NCBI GenBank assembly: GCA_025056455.1
Contig: JANWVY010000016.1
Coordinates: 1 to 45,585, forward strand
Reading direction: 5' to 3'
Source of the DNA: Bryobacteraceae bacterium
Lineage (GTDB): Bacteria > Acidobacteriota > Terriglobia > Bryobacterales > Bryobacteraceae
DNA length: 45,585 bases
Of this stretch, positions 25,897 through 33,076 are shown piece by piece. The notes beneath the pieces were generated by a model, which saw nothing but the letters and a program-made list of their open reading frames with translations, was not told the origin of the DNA and made no database searches. A program made the translations under genes and the position numbers. The stretch's first letter is position 1. Every line of letters begins with the position of its first letter.

Positions 25897-26983
25897 AGCT
25901 GAGGGCCTCAATGGGGTCCTGCTTGGCGGCAATCCAACCGGGGTAAAGCGCCCCGAGCAGTGACCCGACCAAGGCCACCAGCGAAGCAACCGGCCACCAT
26001 TCCGGGACGATGATCTGGTTCAGCGAGCCGGGCACGAAACGCATAATCGCCCAGCGAGTTCCATAGGTAAAAAGGATTCCAAAGACAGAGCCAATCAAAG
26101 ACAGCACAATCGTTTCACGGATTAAAATCCCCAGGATCAGAGCTGGTGTCGCGCCGAGCGACTTCAAGATTCCGATCTCGCGCGTGCGCTCGAGGACAGC
26201 TGTATACATGGACAAAAACACCACCAAGAAGCCCACCACCACCGCCACCCCAATGACCACGTAAATAAAAGTTTTTAGCTGCGGAAGATTGTTCACCGAA
26301 ATCTGCGAAACGAACTCCTCAATGGAATAGATTTGGTAGGTGGGCAATTGATTTTTCAGCGCCGCCATGGCGTCCGCCAAATGGCGCGGATCGTCCAGTT
26401 TCACGTACACCATGGTCAGCTTTCCTGTGTTAGCCGAGAGCTCTTGCACGAGCTTGAGTGGGAGAAAAATTCGCGCCAGCTTCCCCGGTTCGACGATTCC
26501 CGAAACCCGCCATGTCCGGTCCATGAAATGCATGGGGGAACCTACGCTGAGCCGAAACTGCCGTGCCCAGTACTCATCGATGATGACGTCCTCGGGATTC
26601 CGGAACGGTCCGCCAGAAAGAAAGCGAAATCCCCCGCTCATCTTCTCGAAGCTTTCCAAATCAATCCCGGTGACCGAGTTTGTTCCTCCAATGGGCTGTA
26701 CGATGGTTCCCGTCGCCACCGCCACATGCGGCATGGATCGCACAAAGTCTAAGATTTTTTCGGGCATCGGCGCGGTACTCAAGCTGATGATCGAGCTTCC
26801 AGGCGGGCGGATCAGGATGTCCGCGCCAGCTCCCCGCGATCTGCGGCTTAGATCGTCCAAGGTTCCATAACTCACCCCCACAAGAGTCAAAATCATGGTT
26901 ACCTGGACGCCCACCGCCGTCGCACTCAAGACGGTCCGCACCCAGCGATGCTTCAGGTTTTCGATGACTAGCTTATTGATCAA
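25889..26983 (-). CDS. FtsX-family ABC permease
   Basis: A 364-residue inner-membrane permease, second of two in the cluster. TM1 is VRTVLSATAVGVQVTMILTLVGVSYG; a periplasmic domain of about 190 residues follows, then three helices with the coupling segment AVLERTREIGILKSLGATPALILGILIRET and a C-terminal DPIEALSYE like that of the other permease. The periplasmic domain differs clearly from that of the 18.2-kb permease. The start is TTG 26983 (INKLVIENLKHRW), preceded at about 10 nt by AGCAGGA; no ATG fits. A TACAAT at 27021-27026 could be the -10 of this gene. Confidence 0.9.
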   Translation of the reverse strand: MINKLVIENLKHRWVRTVLSATAVGVQVTMILTLVGVSYGTLDDLSRRSRGAGADILIRPPGSSIISLSTAPMPEKILDFVRSMPHVAVATGTIVQPIGGTNSVTGIDLESFEKMSGGFRFLSGGPFRNPEDVIIDEYWARQFRLSVGSPMHFMDRTWRVSGIVEPGKLARIFLPLKLVQELSANTGKLTMVYVKLDDPRHLADAMAALKNQLPTYQIYSIEEFVSQISVNNLPQLKTFIYVVIGVAVVVGFLVVFLSMYTAVLERTREIGILKSLGATPALILGILIRETIVLSLIGSVFGILFTYGTRWAIMRFVPGSLNQIIVPEWWPVASLVALVGSLLGALYPGWIAAKQDPIEALSYE

Positions 26984-27020
26984 CGCGGGTTATCCTGCTC
27001 GTTTCGAGGGACAAGCCTTT

Positions 27021-27026
27021 ATTGTA
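27021..27026 (-). promoter_or_regulatory. Possible -10 box TACAAT before the permease-ATPase pair
   Basis: TACAAT on the minus strand lies 37 nt before the TTG start at 26983, giving a leader of about 30 nt that contains AGCAGGA. The -35 region is not recognisable. Confidence 0.35.
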
Positions 27027-27069
27027 CAGTAGGGCGTTTTTAAAAAGCTGCGGTGAACCCCTCCAACCT

Positions 27070-28287
27070 CTAGTAGGGGCTGATGGAATAAAACTGAATC
27101 GGTTCCACTTCGCGGCCCAGAATCTTCTCGACCTCCTTTTTGAGGGGACCAACGGATTTTCGAAAGATCATCTTATAGGCCTGGCAGAAGTGGTCAAGGT
27201 CAGCGAAATTCCGGTGCATGGCGTGGCGCGATTTGGGACAACCGCCGTGGCAAATCGCCTGGTATTCGCACACCTGACATTCCGGGTGAGGAATGGTCTT
27301 GTTCTTGGCAAAGGCGTAGCGCCGCTGTTTCCGCGCAATCTCAGTCCAGGAATCTACGTGGAGATTGCCCAGCCGCCACTCGCTCGAAACGAAGAAGTCG
27401 CAAGGGTAAATATCGCCGTTGTATTCCACCACCACATAGCTGTCACAAGTTTCGTGCATGGTGCAACTGCCCGGCTTCTGGCCTGCCAGGGCCTCGGCGA
27501 TATTGTCAAAGAAACGGATCCGAATTTTGCGGCGATCCGGCCACCAAAGGTCAAACGTTTCTACCATGAAGCGGCCGTACTCTTCCGCGCTGACGGTGAA
27601 GGGCAACGGGTTGCCTTGCTCGTCAAACTCGGACAGCGGAATGTACTGAATGTTGTCCACGCCAAGCCCTTTGAAGAACTGATAGATTTCTCGCGGACGG
27701 TGCACATTGGCTTGGCTCAACACACACAAAATATTGAAATCTACCTTGTGCTTCTGCAACGTCGATAGACTTTGCATCACCCGTTTCCAGCTTCCGCGAC
27801 CCGCTTTGTTAAAACGGTAGGCGTCGTGGATGTCTTCCGGTCCATCGAGCGACAAGCCAATCAACCAGTTGTACTCCTTAAAGAGCTGGCACCAGGAATC
27901 GTCTAACAACATGCCGTTGGTCTGTAGGGCGTTGCTGACGTTTTGTCCGTCTCGACCATACTGTTTTTGAAACTTCACAAGCTTCTCAAAGAACGGCAAA
28001 CCGGCCAGCGTCGGCTCGCCCCCTTGAAAAGCGAACACACTGTTGGGATACGAGTAAAACAAGAAAGTGTCCACGAGCCGCTCCAGAGTCTCCTCTGACA
28101 TACGGCGGCCGGGGAGGGATTTGTAAGGATCGGCCTCTCGATCCAGATAGAAGCAGTAAGCGCAATCGAGATTGCAGACAGCGGAGGCGGGCTTTATCAG
28201 TAGGCTCGTGATGCGAGGCGTTGTTCCTAAAGAGGCCGGGATGAGCCCTTCCCCGTAGATTGGAAACAAACTCGACCCGTTCGCCAT
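27070..28287 (-). CDS. Radical SAM/SPASM protein, anaerobic sulfatase-maturase type
   Basis: A 405-residue radical-SAM enzyme. The SAM cluster motif CNLDCAYCFY gives Cys38, Cys42 and Cys45, and FAFQGGEPTLAG is the typical SAM-binding GGEP segment of anSME enzymes. The C-terminal SPASM domain carries the auxiliary cluster Cys set, including CDSYVVVEYNGDIYPCDFF and ECQVCEYQAICHGGCPKSRH. anSME enzymes oxidise a Cys or Ser of sulfatases to formylglycine. A sulfatase with the Cys-type signature lies at 44.0 kb. Start ATG 28287 (MANGSSLFPI) is chosen because the longer frame is not conserved-looking; TAAACT ends 7 nt before it. A role on another peptide substrate cannot be excluded. Confidence 0.85.
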   Translation of the reverse strand: MANGSSLFPIYGEGLIPASLGTTPRITSLLIKPASAVCNLDCAYCFYLDREADPYKSLPGRRMSEETLERLVDTFLFYSYPNSVFAFQGGEPTLAGLPFFEKLVKFQKQYGRDGQNVSNALQTNGMLLDDSWCQLFKEYNWLIGLSLDGPEDIHDAYRFNKAGRGSWKRVMQSLSTLQKHKVDFNILCVLSQANVHRPREIYQFFKGLGVDNIQYIPLSEFDEQGNPLPFTVSAEEYGRFMVETFDLWWPDRRKIRIRFFDNIAEALAGQKPGSCTMHETCDSYVVVEYNGDIYPCDFFVSSEWRLGNLHVDSWTEIARKQRRYAFAKNKTIPHPECQVCEYQAICHGGCPKSRHAMHRNFADLDHFCQAYKMIFRKSVGPLKKEVEKILGREVEPIQFYSISPY

Positions 28288-28294
28288 GCCCCTG

Positions 28295-28300
28295 AGTTTA
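28295..28300 (-). promoter_or_regulatory. -10 box TAAACT of the radical-SAM gene
   Basis: TAAACT on the minus strand is followed by CAGGGGC and then ATG at 28287, the same 7-nt spacing as the DinB-like gene. Transcription would begin at or near the start codon. Confidence 0.4.
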
Positions 28301-28395
28301 TCACTGCAAAGCGTCGCAAGACGCAGCAGAAAGCCCAGTGCAAACCAGCCTCGATCTCTCAAAGCGCCTTGCGGCTTGATCCCGCTGACCGGCAG

Positions 28396-28423
28396 TTGCA
28401 GCAAGAGCGAGGTGTGTCAAAAT
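28396..28423 (+). promoter_or_regulatory. Promoter of the class A beta-lactamase-like gene
   Basis: TTGCAG (28396-28401), a 16-nt spacer and CAAAAT (28418-28423) form a reasonable sigma70-type pair. The ATG at 28431 follows after 7 nt (CAAGGCC), so the message may be leaderless. Confidence 0.4.
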
Positions 28424-28430
28424 CAAGGCC

Positions 28431-29303
28431 ATGAGTTGGCTTCTGGTCTTGCTGCTTGCTGTCTGCGCCCACGCCCAGCCTTCGCTCGTCGAGTTGTGGG
28501 AAGCGCGTACCATCAGCCAGCTGGAGCGCCTTGAACAAAGCATGGAAGGCCTTCTCGGGGTGGCCGCTATCGATCTCGTCTCCCTGCGCCTGCTGGCTTA
28601 TCACGGCGACACTCAATTCCCGCAAGCGAGCTCCATCAAAATTCCGATTCTGGTTGAGATGTATCGAGCCCAGGCCGAGGGCAAGTTTCGCTGGACGGAC
28701 GAAGTGACGCTATCCGCCCAGGATGTGGTGGGCGGAAGCGGCCATCTCAAAGAGAAACTGGCTGCCGGACCTCTTAAACTCACCTGGAGAGAGCTAGCGA
28801 CGGCGATGATCGAAACCAGCGACAATACGGCCACCAACCGCTGCATCCAGCTTGTGGGGCTGGCCAACGTAAACCGGACCTTAGATGAGTACGGATTGCG
28901 GCAGACCCGCCTCCAACGCATCATGATGGACACTGCCGCAGCCAGGCGTGATGAAGAGAACATTTCCACGCCAATTGAAATGGCCCGGCTCGTAGAGCGC
29001 ATCTATCAGGGTCGTGCTGTTAGCGAGCAAGCAAGCAAACAGATGCTCGATACGATGCGACTGGTGAAAGCACATTTCAAAAAAGCGATTCCCCAGGTCG
29101 ATATTGCCTCCAAGCCCGGCGGTATTCCTGGCGTGAAATGTGAAACTGGCGTCGTTTTTTTAAAGAACCGCCCCTATGTTCTCAGTGTCATGACGGCGAT
29201 GGTCCCTGAAAGCTCAGACATGGTGGAAAAAGCTGCCGCCATTGTGCACGCTCACTTTGAGAAACTGGCCGCCTCGAACCGCTACGGCCACAAGGTAGAA
29301 TGA
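28431..29303 (+). CDS. Class A beta-lactamase-like secreted serine hydrolase
   Basis: A 290-residue protein with signal peptide MSWLLVLLLAVCAHAQ. It has the penicillin-recognising fold motifs: Ser67-x-x-Lys70 (ASSIKIPIL), Ser130-Asp131-Asn132 (ETSDNTATN), a Glu-Asn segment at 176-177 (DEENISTPIEMA) in the place of the omega loop and KPG (SKPGGIPG) in place of KTG. Family members include true beta-lactamases and housekeeping D,D-peptidase relatives; the omega loop lacks the standard ExxLN form, so hydrolysis of beta-lactams is uncertain. It begins a plus-strand group with a PfpI-like gene and an ABC exporter and is divergent from the radical-SAM gene. Confidence 0.88.
   Translation: MSWLLVLLLAVCAHAQPSLVELWEARTISQLERLEQSMEGLLGVAAIDLVSLRLLAYHGDTQFPQASSIKIPILVEMYRAQAEGKFRWTDEVTLSAQDVVGGSGHLKEKLAAGPLKLTWRELATAMIETSDNTATNRCIQLVGLANVNRTLDEYGLRQTRLQRIMMDTAAARRDEENISTPIEMARLVERIYQGRAVSEQASKQMLDTMRLVKAHFKKAIPQVDIASKPGGIPGVKCETGVVFLKNRPYVLSVMTAMVPESSDMVEKAAAIVHAHFEKLAASNRYGHKVE
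29296..29301 (+). promoter_or_regulatory. -10 box TAGAAT of the PfpI-like gene
   Basis: TAGAAT is followed by GACGGGC (7 nt) and ATG 29309. It overlaps the end of the beta-lactamase-like gene. An in-frame ATG at 29300 lies inside the hexamer. No -35 is visible. Confidence 0.4.
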
Positions 29304-29308
29304 CGGGC

Positions 29309-29848
29309 ATGGAGCTGAAAGGAAGGCGAGTTGCGATTTTCGTCGACAATTTGTATCAGGAGATGGAGCTGTGGTATCCGCTCTACCGGTTTCAAGAAGG
29401 CGGTGCGGAGGTGGTTCTCGTAGGGGCCCTCGCGAATCACACCTACACCAGCAAGTTGGGATATCCGGCTACTTCGCAAAAATCTTATGAGGAAGTGGCA
29501 GCCAGGGACTTCGATGGCGTGATCATTCCCGGAGGCTATGCCCCGGACCATATGCGCCGGCACGCCAAGGCAAACCAGCTCGTGAAAGATCTCAACGATC
29601 AAGGTAAGCTGGTGGCGGCGATCTGTCATGGCCCCTGGGTGCTTTGCTCGGCGGGAGGCATGTTGAAGGGCCGCCGCGCCACAAGCTTTTTCGCAATCAA
29701 AGACGATTTGGTGAACGCAGGAGCCATCTGGGAAGATGCGGAGGTGGTGGTGGACGGCAATCTCGTCACTTCGCGCAAACCCGACGACCTGCCAGCATTT
29801 TGCCGGGCCTGCCTGGATGTTCTCCAACGGGTCGCGGTGGCCGTCTAG
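29309..29848 (+). CDS. DJ-1/PfpI family protein
   Basis: A 179-residue class-I glutamine amidotransferase-like protein. It begins MELKGRRVAIFVDN, the usual family start, which favours ATG 29309 over ATG 29300. The conserved acid is Glu18 (LYQEMELWYP), the nucleophile elbow is Cys106-His107 (AAICHGPWVL), and the loop IIPGGYAPDHMRR is typical of PfpI/YhbO. Such proteins act as stress-related glyoxalase, chaperone or deglycase candidates; I do not assign a reaction. It lies directly before the ABC ATPase, whose GTG follows its TAG without a gap. Confidence 0.9.
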   Translation: MELKGRRVAIFVDNLYQEMELWYPLYRFQEGGAEVVLVGALANHTYTSKLGYPATSQKSYEEVAARDFDGVIIPGGYAPDHMRRHAKANQLVKDLNDQGKLVAAICHGPWVLCSAGGMLKGRRATSFFAIKDDLVNAGAIWEDAEVVVDGNLVTSRKPDDLPAFCRACLDVLQRVAVAV

Positions 29849-30787
29849 GTGAGTGCTAACTCTCCCACTGCCGTCATTACTGTTCGCGGGCTCCGCAAGA
29901 GCTACGCAAACGTAGAGGCCGTTTGCGGCCTCGACTTCGACGTGTTTGAAGGCGAAGTGTTTGGTCTTCTCGGCCCAAACGGAGCAGGCAAAACCACCAC
30001 GATTGAAATCCTCGAAGGACTGCGTCAGCCTACGGCAGGCTACGTGCGCGTGCTGGGCTACGACCCCACACGGCAGTCTATGGCCATTAAGGATCGCATC
30101 GGAGTCAGCTTACAGGCGACCAACCTTCCAGAAAAGATCAAAGTGGTGGAAGCCGTGGAGCTGTTCCAGGCCTTCTACTCGCGCAGCGTCGACACCTTGC
30201 AGTTGCTCAAGCGGCTGCAACTCGAAGACAAGCGCGATGCTTATTATTCGACGCTTTCAGGAGGTCAAAAACAGCGGCTGGCCCTCGCTCTCGCCATGGT
30301 GAACGATCCGCAACTTCTGTTTCTGGACGAGCCGACGACGGGCCTGGATCCGCAAGTGCGGCTGGAAATTCACGGTCTAATCCAGGAATTGCGCGATGCG
30401 AAGCGCACAATCCTGCTCACCACACACTACATTGAGGAAGCGGAAAAGCTCTGCGACCGCGTGGCAATTGTCGATTCAGGGAGGATCATCGAACTCGGCG
30501 CCCCAGCAGAAATTCAGCGGCGTACGCTTGGAAATTCTCTTTTGGAGCTGCATACCGCTCAGCCTTTGCCTGAGGAAACTATACCGAGCTTCTGCGGCGC
30601 TGAGAAACTTCATTTCTCCGCAGATCGAAAGCAAATGATGGCGCACACCACCAAGCCCGCACGCACTTTGGTTGAGATTGTGAAGTGGGTCGATCAACTG
30701 GGCATTGAACTTACCGATATCCACCTCAAGCGCCCCACTTTAGAAGATGTGTTTTTAGAGCTGACGGGGCGGCGGCTCCGCGATTGA
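29849..30787 (+). CDS. ABC transporter ATP-binding protein (DrrA/CcmA type)
   Basis: A 312-residue ATPase for an ABC-2 type exporter. Motifs are Walker A GPNGAGKTTT, Q-loop GVSLQATNLPEKIKV, signature LSGGQKQRLALALAM, Walker B LLFLDEPTTGLDPQ and H-loop LLTTHYIEEAEKL. A C-terminal extension of about 80 residues follows the core, as in DrrA/NatA-like proteins. The start is GTG 29849, immediately after the stop of the PfpI-like gene. The permease-amidohydrolase gene follows after 4 nt, so the two proteins should assemble. Confidence 0.94.
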   Translation: MSANSPTAVITVRGLRKSYANVEAVCGLDFDVFEGEVFGLLGPNGAGKTTTIEILEGLRQPTAGYVRVLGYDPTRQSMAIKDRIGVSLQATNLPEKIKVVEAVELFQAFYSRSVDTLQLLKRLQLEDKRDAYYSTLSGGQKQRLALALAMVNDPQLLFLDEPTTGLDPQVRLEIHGLIQELRDAKRTILLTTHYIEEAEKLCDRVAIVDSGRIIELGAPAEIQRRTLGNSLLELHTAQPLPEETIPSFCGAEKLHFSADRKQMMAHTTKPARTLVEIVKWVDQLGIELTDIHLKRPTLEDVFLELTGRRLRD

Positions 30788-30791
30788 CGCC

Positions 30792-32987
30792 ATGCGCAGC
30801 TACTTGGCTTTCATTAAGGCCACGCTGAAGCTGGTGATGCGCGACCGCCTGGTCTTGTTCTTCAACTACATCCTTCCCCTGATCTTCTTTGTCGTCTTTG
30901 CGCAAAGCTTTCACGCCGAACGGGGCGGCGCCATACACCAGATCCTCACCATGGTGCTGATCCTGGGCGTTTTGGGCAGTGGTTTTTTTGGGGCTGGCAT
31001 GCGGGCCGTTCAGGAGCGCGAAACCAACATCTTGCGGCGCTTCAAAGTCGCGCCCATCACGCCCTTGCCGATCTTAGTGGCAAGCCTCGTCACCGGATGG
31101 CTGAGCTATTTGCCTTCAGTACTGATTGTGCTAGGGATTGCGCATTTTTACTACCGGATGCCCTGGCCGGAAAACTGGCTTTCTTTGCTCGCGCTGCAAT
31201 CTTTGGGACTCGTCGCCTTCCGCAGCGTAGGTCTCATCATCGCAAGCGTCGTCAACTCCATGCAGGAAAGCCAAATCGTCATCCAGCTGCTCTACCTGCC
31301 GATGTTATTTCTAAGCGGAGCCACGTTTCCAGTCGACGCTTTTCCGGGTTGGCTGCAAATCGTCGCTCAGTATTTACCAACCTCCTATCTCTACACGGGG
31401 CTTCAAGGGATCCTCTTGCAGAAGGATACCTTGCGTGAGCACACGGCGCCGGTTCTCGCCTTATTGACAACCTTAGCGGTGTCCCTCTTCATTAGCGTCA
31501 AGCTATTTCGCTGGGAGAAGGATGAGACGGTCGCACCCTCGGCCAAGCTTTGGATCGGGGCGGTACTGCTTCCCTTTTTGCTGCTTGGCAGCTACCAGGC
31601 TTATACGAAAGAGAACGTCAGCAAAGCCAAGGCCGTGTTGCGCGAGATGCGGCGCAATTCTGCCGTACTCATTCGCGGTCCTCGCATTTTTGTCGGGGAC
31701 GGCCGGGTGATTCCCGCTGGCGGCGTTCTCGTGCAAAATGGCAAAATCGTGGAGGTCTTTGATTCCGTTCCCTCGGAAAAAGACTTTCGCGCAGAAACGC
31801 TCGAGGCGCAGGGCAAGACCCTGCTTCCTGGCTTGATTGACTTTCACGTACACTTGCTGGGACCGGGCGGCGTTGCAGATTCAGACAAGAACTTCCAGCC
31901 CGAGGACGCCGTTCAGCGGGCGCTTGCCGCCTACCTATTCTGCGGCGTGACGGCAGTACGCAGCGCCGGTGACACGCCGGCCATCCTCTCCCGACCTCAG
32001 GCTCGAATTGCCCGGGGAGAACTGCTGGGAGCGGAGCTTTTCCACTCTGGCAAGATGTTCACCGTGGCGGGAGGCCACGGCACTCAATTCTTTGAGCAGC
32101 TGCCCCCGGGCGTGCGCCAGCTGGCCGAGAGAGAAACGCTCTTTTTGCCCGCAAACGCGGCTCAGGCCCGCCAACAGGTCAGAGAGAACAAAGCTGCGGG
32201 TGCATCCGCGACGAAGGCGGTTCTCGAGGCCGGATTTGCTGGCATGCTGTTTCCCCGCCTGGAGGTAACGATCCTGCGCGCCATCGCTGAGGAATCACGC
32301 GCCCAGGGATTGCCACTCACCGTCCATACAGGTGATAAGCGGGACGTGAGCGACGCACTTGGCGTACAAGCCGCCTCAATCGAGCATGGCTCAGCCAGAG
32401 AACTTCTCCCGTCCGAAACGCTGCAAGCCCTTGCCAAGCAGCGCATCTACTACGATCCGACGCTCGCCGTCATTGAGGCTCTCGAACAGCTCGCCTCAGG
32501 CAAGCCGGATTTGCTCGACAGTTCGCTCGTGCAGCAAGTGGCGCCCGAAGGGCTCATCGATCGAACCCGCAAGGCTCTGACCAGTCCTGCGATCGAAGAG
32601 CGCCGCCAGCGCCTGCTGGCCAGCCCCACGAAGCTCAAAATCGCCATGGAGAATCTTCGCCGAGCCTGGGAAGCTGGAGTACCGCTGGTGGCAGGTAGCG
32701 ATGCGGGCAATCTCTTGCTGGTGCACGGACCTGGGATTCACCGGGAGCTTCAACTGTGGGTCAAAGCGGGCATTCCTGCAACGGTCGCCCTTCAGGCGGC
32801 CACGCTCAACGCCGCAAGACTGCTGGGCGTTGACCACCGCATCGGGGCCATTCGCAAGGGGAACGACGCCACGATGTTGCTAGTCGACGGCAATCCCCTC
32901 GAGGAGATTGCCGCCACGGAACGCATCTCAGCCATATTCTTTCGCGGCGAGCGCGTCACCCGGGCCGGACTTTTCAAACAGGAATGA
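30792..32987 (+). CDS. Fusion of ABC-2 type permease and amidohydrolase
   Basis: One unbroken frame of 731 residues joins two complete families. Residues 1-245 are an ABC-2 permease with six hydrophobic segments and ERETNILRRFKVAPITPLP, the conserved cytosolic loop. Residues 252-272 (KLWIGAVLLPFLLLGSYQAY) form a seventh hydrophobic segment. Residues 295-728 are an imidazolonepropionase/prolidase-like amidohydrolase with the full metal set: His352/His354 (DFHVHLLG), Lys475 as the carboxylated-lysine candidate, His512 (VHTGD), His532 (IEHGS) and Asp637 (GSDAGN). The ABC-2 fold ends in the cytosol after six helices, so the extra helix predicts a periplasmic hydrolase. The preceding ATPase gene is 4 nt away. 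Substrates such as cyclic amides, hydantoins or Xaa-Pro dipeptides are possible, none proven. Confidence 0.9.
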   Translation: MRSYLAFIKATLKLVMRDRLVLFFNYILPLIFFVVFAQSFHAERGGAIHQILTMVLILGVLGSGFFGAGMRAVQERETNILRRFKVAPITPLPILVASLVTGWLSYLPSVLIVLGIAHFYYRMPWPENWLSLLALQSLGLVAFRSVGLIIASVVNSMQESQIVIQLLYLPMLFLSGATFPVDAFPGWLQIVAQYLPTSYLYTGLQGILLQKDTLREHTAPVLALLTTLAVSLFISVKLFRWEKDETVAPSAKLWIGAVLLPFLLLGSYQAYTKENVSKAKAVLREMRRNSAVLIRGPRIFVGDGRVIPAGGVLVQNGKIVEVFDSVPSEKDFRAETLEAQGKTLLPGLIDFHVHLLGPGGVADSDKNFQPEDAVQRALAAYLFCGVTAVRSAGDTPAILSRPQARIARGELLGAELFHSGKMFTVAGGHGTQFFEQLPPGVRQLAERETLFLPANAAQARQQVRENKAAGASATKAVLEAGFAGMLFPRLEVTILRAIAEESRAQGLPLTVHTGDKRDVSDALGVQAASIEHGSARELLPSETLQALAKQRIYYDPTLAVIEALEQLASGKPDLLDSSLVQQVAPEGLIDRTRKALTSPAIEERRQRLLASPTKLKIAMENLRRAWEAGVPLVAGSDAGNLLLVHGPGIHRELQLWVKAGIPATVALQAATLNAARLLGVDHRIGAIRKGNDATMLLVDGNPLEEIAATERISAIFFRGERVTRAGLFKQE

Positions 32988-33076
32988 CGCCATCCTTAGG
33001 GGCAGGCCTCGCTATACTGAAGCGGTGTCGCGAGCGGGCGAAATTCGCCTGAACGAGCGACGTTTGCGAGTTTCCG

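Noticed and set aside
30792-32987. Reading the permease-amidohydrolase as two genes with a missed stop or frameshift
   Set aside because: The frame is continuous, no stop or start with a ribosome site is visible at the junction (residues 245-300), and the linker carries a clear membrane helix. A sequencing error cannot be fully excluded.
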